Assembly: GCF_000350225.1 (NCBI RefSeq)
Contig: NW_005179190.1
Coordinates: forward strand, 1-64,000
Length of the DNA: 64,000 nt
DNA from: Chondrus crispus
Lineage: Eukaryota > Rhodophyta > Florideophyceae > Gigartinales > Gigartinaceae
Direction of reading: 5' to 3'
In this document: positions 55,127 to 64,000 of the stretch, piece after piece
Layout: the number at the start of each line of letters is the position of its first letter
How positions within the stretch are numbered: the stretch's first letter is position 1
The notes under the pieces: model-generated
Database searches by the model: none
Told to the model about the DNA's origin: nothing
What the model saw: the letters and a program-made list of their open reading frames with translations, nothing else
Made by a program: the position numbers and the translations under genes

Positions 55127-55970
55127 GGGACCCCCTTAGTGTGGGGTTAGCAACGATATTTGTTTCATTTTCTCTAGTTGGAATCCACAGTCCAGGGCGA
55201 GAGATTGATTTGGACAAAGCCCTTAGGGAGGCGCGGCTTCCAAATCGAGGTTCAACAAGATAGTAAACGAGAAGAAAAGTGCCAAGCGCCTTCAGCATTG
55301 CTACCTTATTTTCTCAAAGGATTTTCTTGCGGGGTTATTGAAATGGATGTAAACACGCTCTAAAACAGTCGCATGAGAAACGGATGGCCGAGAAGAAGGT
55401 TTTACGATGAAAGACAAGCACTTCGTAGGTAATGTGCTCCATCAGCGATTGGGTCGGGTCAAGTTGACTTTGAACCACCGGCGGTCGCCTTCATATATCC
55501 GATTCGTTTTTCGGCTGTCCAGCGAGTAAAAGAAGAGTGGTGACATGCCTGGCGAAATGAAGAAGTAGGAACAGTGGTATCGCCAGCAGTATCAATAAGA
55601 TTGATGGGCGCTACCAAAATGAATTTGAAAGAGTCCGTTGTCGATACCTCTCCTCGGGAAAAGTACATGCGTACATCAACAATTGGTGGTGGGGGTATCT
55701 CATAAAGCAGTGAAGCCAGCGTCACGGAATTTGCCACGAATCGGTCTGCGGCCTTTTTCTTTTCAACTTTGTATGGCTGAGAGTCAACCATGAGTGATGC
55801 TTTCGGGGAATTGTTGCCGCGTTGTCGTGGAAATGCAGTCCCATGAGTCAGAATGGTAAGGAATGCCCATTAAACGGACAGGAAAGGTGGAAGAGGCGAC
55901 CATAGATTCGGGGAGGATAGAGAATGTGTGACATTGGAGTTCTTTCGAACAAGATTTTGCGCACAGATGA

Positions 55971-55972
<2 letters not shown>

Positions 55973-56022
<50 letters not shown>
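55973..56022. repeat. (CT)n microsatellite
   Basis: About 50 bp of uninterrupted CT repeats. Confidence 0.98.
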
Positions 56023-56026
<4 letters not shown>

Positions 56027-58386
56027 GTCAAGCCTGCTCAGGTATTCCGCGTCTCTGATCATCCCGAAAGCTTCTCAAAACAAATATGAAAGCGTTGCAT
56101 CCATTACAGCGTAGCAGAGCCGATCCCAAACGCAAGGCCAGGATCCTTCTTCGGCGCAGGCCATCACAGTACCTGCTTCATGGAAGCTGCAAGGCAGAAA
56201 TGAACATACGGAGGCAACGCCAGCTGCCAGCGATCATGCAACGGCCCCCCCTCGCGGACGGCCCATCTCGTGAAGTCGATTATTTCCAATTCCAAAAATC
56301 GCTCACATGGGAACGGCGCATCCTGATACAGTACAATATCATGATCCTTTTTACGGTCAGTCCGTACGCACGACAACCCAACATTACTGTATGGTAGAGC
56401 TAAAAAGTTAATGCACTTGTACTTCCCAGTTTTAAGCCAGCTCCTTCCTGAAACCATAAATCCACCCTGCGGAGAATTATCACTAGTAAGTCCATGTTGG
56501 AAGAATTTCTGAAAGCGCCATTTCAAAATCCTCAACAAAGAGCAAAAAGAAAAGCAGCCGCTATTGGGAGTTGCCTTGCAAGAGATTCACCGGCGCCCGG
56601 GGCCACGACATCTGCTGACGTGGGTAAACAAATGAAAGCAATGCCCAATGGTCTCGCAAAGTACGGCGATCATGTCGTGGACAACGGTCGTGTAGCATTG
56701 CTGCAAATGTTACTCTTCTAGCGTGCAACCGTGTTGGTGACAAAGCACACAACAGTTTTAGTAAGGTTTTGTTCATGACTGCATGTATCTTCTACAGGGC
56801 GTAAAATCATCTAGTAAACAACCTAAATACCCCAGTCACACCGCTCTCGAACAAGGTCAACAATCCTCCAAATATAGAATTCGCATTTGGAACCCGGACG
56901 TTTAGTGTTGCGAGCTTCCCATCTGGAGAAGGAAATCTCTTTTCCTTGAACATGAATGCAGAGGCTTGGTTTCGAGAATAAAAAATCACGGCAGTCCTAG
57001 ATTGAAGGCCGCTTTTTTATTGCGCAGAGCAATCACAGAATGTCCCTTGAGATATAGTGCATGCCTGGCATGGTTTGAAATACTACCCTCTTACTCGTCG
57101 CTGCCCGTGGTAAGCAGTACAATACATTCTGCAGCCAGTGGTATAATCAGTGTCGTCTGACCGCAACTACTGACCGTAGAAAGTAACCTCAATTAACAAT
57201 AGGGCACCTGCAAAATGCTAGGACTCCCCTTTTTCTTGCAAACGACGTTGAGCGTCTGGCACATTTGTACCCTTAGGTACACAGATGCATTTTTCCCTTT
57301 CCGCTCTGGGAAAGAAAACATATTCAGCGATAAAAGTAAAGCATCTAGAGAATCACTTCTCATGGTTAACCCAATGAGCCTAAGTATGTTGCAATATGCA
57401 GGTCCATCTGATCCAAGTTCAGCTTTAGCCATGCGGAAAGAGGACCACACGCATTCTCGCAATATGCGATGCTGGAAAGCTACAAAATCTCATCGACGCT
57501 CCCGAACTGCGCATCGGTCCTAGTCTCTTGTGTACAATTATCATTGTCCTGAGTGACAGGAGGTTTTCTCCAAGAACAGGCAAACACTAATCTCCTGAGG
57601 TGCAGTTTAAACTTTAAACTTTAAAGCCGCCTGGCCAACTTCGTTGCCTTGCGCTGGTGTTCGCTACGTAATCTTCCACCAATCTTCTCTAAGCCTGTGT
57701 TTCGACTTGTGGAATACTCACAGCTTTCTGTAAGGTTATGTATACGCTACAATGCAATGTGATTGGAAACTCGAACACTTGCACCCAACCAATATCTTGG
57801 GCACAAGTCCGCCATAGAACCACCACGTGCCCCGTTGCCATCATTTGAACGATTTCCTGATCCCTTTTCTTGAAAATGATCTTCCTAAAATTGCAATTCC
57901 ACACTTGCTTGAGAGTGCCTCATAAGGATGGATGGATATACAGTAACCGGTTTTAGTTTTGCCGCTTTTTCCTCATTGCTGTCGTTTTGAGTAGGTCCCT
58001 TATTGAGAGAGTATTCCATATTACCGAGTCTTTCCACTCTGAATGTATCATTCGTCATGCGCTGGTTGTCCAGCTCCCATGTATGAGGAATCATGCGCAT
58101 GGTTGTGGGCCTTAAAGGACTGTAATTTGACAATTCCATCTCGTAACTCATCCAAAGCGACACTCCCACAGCTCACTTCATCATCTCGAAACAGCCCTGT
58201 GACCATGAACTGATAGAGCATGCCCAAAGTCTTCACTGCGTGATGCACTCTGCTGAAAACGAAACTCTATTTATTTCCCTCAGTACAACCTGTGGAGCCC
58301 GAAGCTTCCATGGGCTGCACTGAGGAACAAAGAAGGGCAACGGATGAATCAAAGCCCTATCCATTCGTTCTTCATTCAGGCGCGCC

Positions 58387-58731
58387 ATGTCTATTGAAGG
58401 GTCTAGCGGGCCATCACCGCGGAAGAATGATAACAGAAATTCCTTACCATTCCTGTTGCATGGAAAATGTCCCGGTTGTAAACACGAACTCATGTATCAT
58501 CTCAGAGACTACGACGCTCCGCAAGATCGAAAACGGATAAATTCGGGGAAAAACTGCAACGTCTGTGTCAACGGAACGCTCGAAATGCACTGCGTAATGT
58601 GCGAAAAAGTGTGTGTGTACTGTCCTCATTGCTCCGGATACGCCGAGAAGTCCGCAGGAGACAGCTCAAGGAACGGATCGAAGGGAAAACCGAGGCGCAA
58701 ACCGAGTACTAGAACATCGTCTACGCGATGA
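58387..58731 (+). CDS. Small Cys-rich, probable zinc-binding protein
   Basis: A 114-residue frame with four CxxC knuckles: C28-PG-C31, C57-NV-C60, C69-VM-C72 and C79-PH-C82, plus C76. The spacing suggests two zinc ribbons or a treble-clef arrangement. The tail is basic and Ser/Thr-rich (KGKPRRKPSTRTSSTR). It does not match a family I know. It stands alone with 3.4 kb empty on one side. A transposon-derived fragment cannot be excluded. Confidence 0.4.
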   Translation: MSIEGSSGPSPRKNDNRNSLPFLLHGKCPGCKHELMYHLRDYDAPQDRKRINSGKNCNVCVNGTLEMHCVMCEKVCVYCPHCSGYAEKSAGDSSRNGSKGKPRRKPSTRTSSTR

Positions 58732-61369
58732 TGCCAGTTACGGCTTTACTTCAATCACAGGCCATGTCGTGCCTCATCGAATACCGTCACATCTTGCTCG
58801 CCGAAGAATCTAAAACGCTCCAGCATCTAATTGAACAATACGTGTCACTCCGGGCAGTTTAACGACACCTGATGCTTCCATCTCCCGAGAGACGCGAGAC
58901 CAGTTTGGGTTTCAACAATTATTGGTAACGAGTCTATTTCAGGGAGCCCCTACGCCATGAACACAGACCGTACCAAATATACCAATGGAATTGCAAACAG
59001 GGAATGACGATGGTTTAGAACGCATTGTAGTTACTTTACATCCGTCATCTCTGACTGTTTTCTGACCGTTGCGATACTGACAATAAAGAAGCCGCCCATA
59101 CGTCGAGTGTTAGTAGCTAGATGACATATGGCCACAGATGAGCCCAATCGATCTCACTATTCACTGTTAACTTAACTCGTTTTTCTGCATCGCAGTGAGG
59201 TTGGCAGTTCTTTCCCAATCGTTTTAAGAACGCCGGCGAAGAGGTGCTTATGAGCATTTCGATACAATCTATGCATTGTAAAACTCCGATATGCATTTTG
59301 CGGTAAATTGTTTTCTTCTGCTTTCGATGTAGTTCAGTATTGTTATCCCGAGGCCAGGCAAAGCTTCCTTGCCTGGAGAGTCTCGACGACAAGAAACCTC
59401 AGATGAGGTCAATTGACCCATGCGACTACTTGTCATTTTATTTTTCCCAACCTGTGTCTACTCGAAAGGAAGAGGAAAGATACCCTCGAGTCCAACCAAA
59501 AAACAAAAAAAAAAAAAAAAAAAAAAAAAACACTCCGGTGTTTCGTAAAGATGCATACTGGTGCGAAACGCACATCGTTTTCACGCGTTTTTAGAGAGAG
59601 AGTGTGGAAAACAAGAATGTTTGAACAACCTTGAGCCGGTATATATTGATATCTTCGAAGTCAAAACACGCTCTTCAAATTCAACTTGTTCAGTGACATT
59701 CATCGAAGTATTCTTCTTTCAGTGTATTTCAAACTGCCTTTCCATGGTTTTGTCCGATTGGAAGGCACACACGTTCAAGAAACGGTGTCCGAAGTGAACG
59801 TGTAGATTATCAATTTGTTTTTGTGCTGTGCTGCAAGAAGCGATAGCTCAGATTCTCTGGTCTTGGGACTTGTCTCTCTCCTGAGGGGAGTCCCAGCCTC
59901 CGTCGTCCGACGGCGTCGTCGGTGAGCCGTTGGCGTTGTCCTACGTGTACTACGTGTATGCTTCTGGCCCTGATTGCTTCTGGCCCTTAGATGTCGACTC
60001 CTTTGTCCATGTGATGCAAAGATCAGACCGATACCACCGACCCACGACGGTGGGAGAGGCGACCGCGGCTTTATATTGTTGTGAAGAGTACTTGCCCTAT
60101 GCCAGAGCCCTATCTGGGGTGCTACCTTATCCTGCTGACATCCCGTGATTGGTTTAAGCTCAGGTAGTCCGAGCTTCGTTTTGGGTTCTGGGTGGAACTA
60201 CACTCCCCCGGACGCAAGGTCTGCTTGTGCGGGATGCCGTTGTATTTGGATGCTGTGCCTGTGTTTTTGTACAACATGGTCAAAATATAGTGAATATGTC
60301 GTCTTGTTACGTAACAACACGACAGATTCACCATATTCACGAGTACTCGTTATTGGGATTTGCGACACTTTGCTTTGGCCCGTTTGCACTTTTTCGCGCA
60401 GGAAATGGCATCGTACATCGATAACTGTGCGTCTGCGCGTGGTTCCGGTGTTATTTGTCATTTTTCCTAACGCCGTGTTGTCAATGCGCAGTACGGGCTG
60501 CCTGGGGGATGCATGTTTCTCGTATCATATTTGTCAGCCAGAGAGTGAGCGTAGCAGTTTCGGCAGCCGCAAAACACGTGGGATAGCTCCCTTCTGCCCT
60601 AGTTTGGGAGAGGGGGGAGGTTTCGTGGAGGGAGCATGCCACGTGGACGTGCGGCTCGCTATTTAACCAGGTACGGACTAACTCGCGAAAAGGTAGTTCC
60701 TCACTGGCCGGTTATGCGCAGTCGCTCCGTGTTGCATATACAGAGGCGACCGGTAACGAGTTAGATGCCAGCGGGCGAATAAACAACCGAGCCGTCGTTG
60801 ATTAGACGCGAAAGAGACGGGGGCGAGCCTGCCCCAGTTTACTGGTGAGGACAGGTTTCAGGTCTTAACTGCTCAAGAGACCCCTAAAACACCTGTCCCA
60901 GTACAGTACCTGCCGCCTAATGCGTGCAGCGTAATGTACACAATTAAAATGCTAGTGCCAGAAATATTAACTACGGCGCGGATGCTGCCACTATACGTGT
61001 GTGCTGCCGAACATGGTTAATAGCTACTAAATACAGCACGGACCACACGGGTGACGCTGTACACGCGTAACACTCGAACACTACCGCACGGACGACACGT
61101 GTGCAAACCGTACACTTACGCCACGCCACGACCCATCGGTACACGCGTGCGCTCCCTACACGCGGGCACGCCCGCCCACATGGACAGCGTGGCGGTAGCC
61201 ACATTTATGACCTCTGCGCGTGTCGGTCTTTATACTACAATATATTCAGGTTCACAGGTGCTTTTTGAGACGATGGGTTCTTGTCGTGCGAGCTATTGTA
61301 GCGGGAATGTGATGGGCAGCGTGACCGTTCCGGCGACTGACTCGTGCGTTGACTAGTCGTTGGCATAAT
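58732..61369. other. Gene-poor region with palindrome and GC-rich hairpins
   Basis: No gene is accepted. It includes a 26-A run at 59505-59530, short GC-rich stems near 59865-59925, the palindrome at 60290-60340, TACAGTAC at 60902-60909 and imperfect ACACG/GTACAC repeats at about 61030-61160. Confidence 0.4.
60290..60340. repeat. Large palindrome, 13-bp inner arms without loop
   Basis: The inner arms GTCGTCTTGTTAC (60298-60310) and GTAACAACACGAC (60311-60323) are inverted with one mismatch and no spacer. The outer arms GTGAATATG (60290-60298) and CATATTCAC (60332-60340) are also inverted, offset by an 8-nt insert on the right. Confidence 0.65.
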
Positions 61370-63104
61370 CTGCGTCGGAATGGGCATAGATGGAGATGCC
61401 GCTGTGTGTGCCTTTTCGAATGAGGATGCTCTCCATGCGTGTCGTGTGAAGTTTATGCGTGAGACTGTGTAGCAGTGTCCAATGTCGTTAGTTTGGTCCC
61501 TTCAGCGCTCGTGCAAGTTTCTTTGCTGCGAACTCTATATCAGACCTGGTGCTTTCTGCAGTGTACCCCATTTCTCTGACCGCTCTGCCATAAATGTCTG
61601 TGATGTCTTCCCTTGTATTCTCCTCGCTTGTGGGGGCCCAACTTGACCCCTCCAAGATATTGTATGCGTTCGGGGATTCATTCATTCAGTCTGAAAGAGC
61701 AATGAAATAGCACTTTTAATTTGTTGGAGCTTGAAGATGTGGATCCTTTTGTTTCCCGTACTATATGGACCAGTTCAAGAATTGTCAGAGCTTCGTAGTG
61801 GCTTGCATTGGTACTTGGCGTGTAGCATGTGATATAGTGCGTCTATGATCGTGCAGTTGGTGGCTGTGGGTAAAAATCCATCCATGCTTATCCCTATGAT
61901 ACTTAGGTCGTCCCTGTGCTGTAGTCTCCAGAGAAAGGTGTCCGAACGTAGTTGCTTGTATCCATGATTTTGAAGTTGTTATGGAGCCCTGTTATAGATA
62001 TGTTCGCGGCTGCTGGCGGGGATTTAATGTTCCCTTTCAGTTGTCCGTGCGTTCTGTTGTGCTTGTTGGTTCCATCGAACCGATGTCGTTACCATTCAAA
62101 TACCTTTTTGGGCGCTGGTATTTTTCGTGTAGGTAAACTCCCATGACGTCGAAGTGTTCGAAGTACATGTTCATCGAGGCGGCGAGGGCGAATGGTGTTC
62201 GGATTGTTGTCCGATCCGCCATTTATGTGGCTGTTTTTGTCCGGATCGTAGTGCACCTTTGGCCTCATGAGGTCCCCTCTGATGGAGCGGCGTGCTTCGC
62301 GTATGGGGTTTGATGATGACGTACTGTGTTTGTATCGGTACGTCATCGTCATGGGCAGGATGTGTTTTTGTGGGTTGTGATGCGTTGGATGACCAGTCCA
62401 TTGCTTTCATGCGGTCGAGTTAGTCAATTTCTTCTTCGTTTGCTTTGCGCCATTCTGTTTCATCTGCGAATTTGTGGCGCATTTACTCTTTTTGGGTGGT
62501 GCTGGGGTTTGGGTGATTTTTTGGGGATGTGTCTTGCCTTTGGCTTTCAGTTCTGCTTTCTTTCCGCGTGGTATGCGGCCGTGGTGTTGGTGCAGGGTTC
62601 GCATTTTTTTTTTCGCATGGCTTGAAATTGACTGCCCTTATTTTGTTGTAGCGTCGTGATTACATTTCCCGGACGCATAAATGTGTGTCGTCTAGTCCAT
62701 GCATGTATCGAACTTTTGTTCGCCTTTTTCTGGAGCTTGGGCAGGTGTGGTTTGAATATGGGTATAAATCCCAGTTGCTCGAATGTGAATGTTGATTTAA
62801 TTCGTGGCTCTATGTTGTATCATTGGGCGTGTGGTATGCCGTAGATGCTGTGGTGGTACGTTAGGTTATATTTGAAGACAGCGTCGTCCAATGAGTCTTG
62901 CCAGTGGACAGCATGGGGACGACTGTGTGAAATGGTGGTTCGGACCTTTTCCATCAGTGTCCGGTTGACGCGTTCATCGAGTACATTTACCTACGGTTTT
63001 TGCGGCGTCCTGGCTCTGTACGTGAAGCCCCGTTGTCGTAATCGGTTTTGTACTTGTATCGCTAGGTGCTTCTTGGGGTTGTCAGAGACGAGCAGGTGGG
63101 GTGC
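61370..63104 (-). mobile_element. Copia-like element 3, strongly decayed
   Basis: A minus-strand fossil of a Copia-like polyprotein. Matches to element 1 include IRGDLMRPKVHYDP and MNMYFEHFDVMGVYLHEKYQ (RT region, compare GDLMIPDIHYGP and HLEHFDITGAYLHE) and REMGYTAESTRSDIEFAAKK (end of RT/RNase H). It is broken many times and lacks recognisable LTRs, so it is old. The right side is cut by the chromovirus LTR at 63105. Confidence 0.75.
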
Positions 63105-64000
63105 TGTAGTGCAATGCGCCTGGCTGGCTGTGGCCGAGGTCCGATGACAAAACACAACCAAAATAAAGAAAGCAAGCGAACAGCCGACAGCGCAGCGCTA
63201 CCAAGCGCTCGGAGCTCCCTTTCCCTTCAACCGGGTTTGCGGCCTGCAGTAGTTCCGATCTCAAAGTAGGTGGGCGGAAGGAAGAAGCCCCTTCCGGGAT
63301 GATGGTGTGGTAGAGTCTTTTGAAGGCTGGATTCTAGACGAGTGCGGGGGTGTCTAGGTAACCCTGGCCCGATGGGACGTAAATCCAATACTCGTAGAGC
63401 GCCTTCTATACCTTATGCTCACGACAAGGTCTTCGTCAGGGGTGTCGCAACAAGCTCCGATGGACGAAAAAACAGTAGCAACGCTTCACCCGCGTGTTGC
63501 CAGATGTAAAAACACCTACACCGGTCCGCCCGCAACCAGAATCTGATGGAACAAACGATATCTTGCTCAAGCAAAAAGATTTTCCGCGGGGGCGTCGCAT
63601 TGAGTCTCGACGGGAAAAAGTTTCAGTAGCAGCGCTTTACCTTTGTGCTGCCCAATGGGAAAAAGCACCAACACCAGATCAGTCACAACTACAGTCCGAT
63701 GGAACCAACACAATGAAAACACTGATGATGTACCAGCACCAAAGCCTAATGGCTTATGTCAACACAATGCGGATCTCAATCCAACACAAGGTGGTACCAA
63801 CGTAAAGGATAGGATAGGATAGGGAAATTAGGGATAGGGAAATAAAGGAAACGGAAATAGAAAGGGGGCCCCGAGCGCTGAAGGATATCATTGTCTAAAG
63901 TAGAAGGGAGCGCCTTGGTAAAGACGGACTTCAACCAAGACCACGTTCAACTCCCACAACTCGGGTTGCATTTATTGACTTTTCGGTCGAGGGGCTTAGA
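63105..64000 (-). repeat. Third chromovirus LTR, running off the window
   Basis: Starts TGTAGTGCAATGCGCCTGG and follows the other two LTRs to the window end (shared CCGAGCG, AAGGGAGCG and ACGGACTTC blocks). It is clearly more diverged than the two at 23221 and 35329 and contains extra copies of the internal GTAGCARCGCT-type unit. The orientation is assigned by analogy. Confidence 0.8.

Larger units (their letters stand above)
54954..58386. other. Gene-poor region with simple repeats
   Basis: 3.4 kb with only short frames of no recognisable content. It holds a (CT)25 microsatellite and TACAGTAC at 56327-56334. Nothing else is supported. Confidence 0.45.

Noticed and set aside
55784-56062. Arg-Glu repeat peptide frame
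   Set aside because: It is the translation of the (CT)n microsatellite.
59340-59797. Short plus-strand frames around a poly-A run
   Set aside because: Lys-run products of the 26-A tract; no coding signal. The A run suggested a retrocopy tail, but no source gene was visible upstream.
60145-60666. 173-codon plus-strand frame
   Set aside because: It spans the palindrome, has overlapping alternative frames of equal quality and no family resemblance.
1-64000. Possibility that host genes are bacterial contamination because they lack introns
   Set aside because: RPS23, PPAN, Argonaute, COX10 and chromodomain Gypsy elements are clearly eukaryotic; intron-poor genes are normal in red algae.

Overview
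The window reads as nuclear DNA of a red alga. The host genes are eukaryotic, compact and show no visible introns: a heme A pathway enzyme, a cytosolic ribosomal protein, a ribosome-biogenesis factor, a sugar-phosphate/nucleotide-sugar transporter, two probable plastid membrane proteins, an Argonaute and a broken carbohydrate sulfotransferase. Short intergenes alternate with long stretches of nested transposable elements. A large florideophyte genome, for example a carrageenophyte such as Chondrus, would fit. That assignment is an inference from gene style, not from a search.

Layout. 1-12.4 kb is gene-dense: COX10 (+), a large acidic protein with a TPP1/Est3-like OB fold (-), a Peter Pan/SSF1 Brix protein (+) divergent from it across a palindromic promoter, an SLC35/TPT-type transporter (+), a plastid PDZ protein (-), RPS23 (+) and a dihydroneopterin aldolase (-). 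12.4-23.2 kb is a transposon nest: a Copia-like element with very short LTRs (assembly gap inside) has inserted into a small palindrome; an old DDE (pogo/jerky-like) transposase gene follows, itself interrupted by a pogo-like element with TA target duplication; a second Copia-like element follows and is cut off at 23,220. 23.2-36.4 kb is a 13-kb chromodomain Gypsy element (chromovirus) on the minus strand, with about 5.5 kb of extra DNA between pol and the 3' LTR that carries antisense open frames. 36.4-44.2 kb holds unrecognised ORFs, a Tigger-like 3' end, a strong 29-bp hairpin, a proline-codon tandem-repeat tract and a hAT transposase.

44.3-55 kb returns to host genes: an LPA1-like (DUF3493) plastid protein beside a 3-N gap, a sulfotransferase pseudogene joined to a C2H2 finger fragment, an intact Argonaute with the full DEDH tetrad, and a coiled-coil protein. 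55-61.4 kb is mostly empty apart from a small Cys-rich ORF and simple repeats. 61.4-64 kb is a decayed Copia-like element cut by a third copy of the chromovirus LTR that runs off the window.

The genes do not form an operon-like pathway. The thematic link is an apparently functional small-RNA effector (Argonaute) in the middle of dense Copia, Gypsy, pogo and hAT material, with several strong hairpins nearby that could be small-RNA sources.
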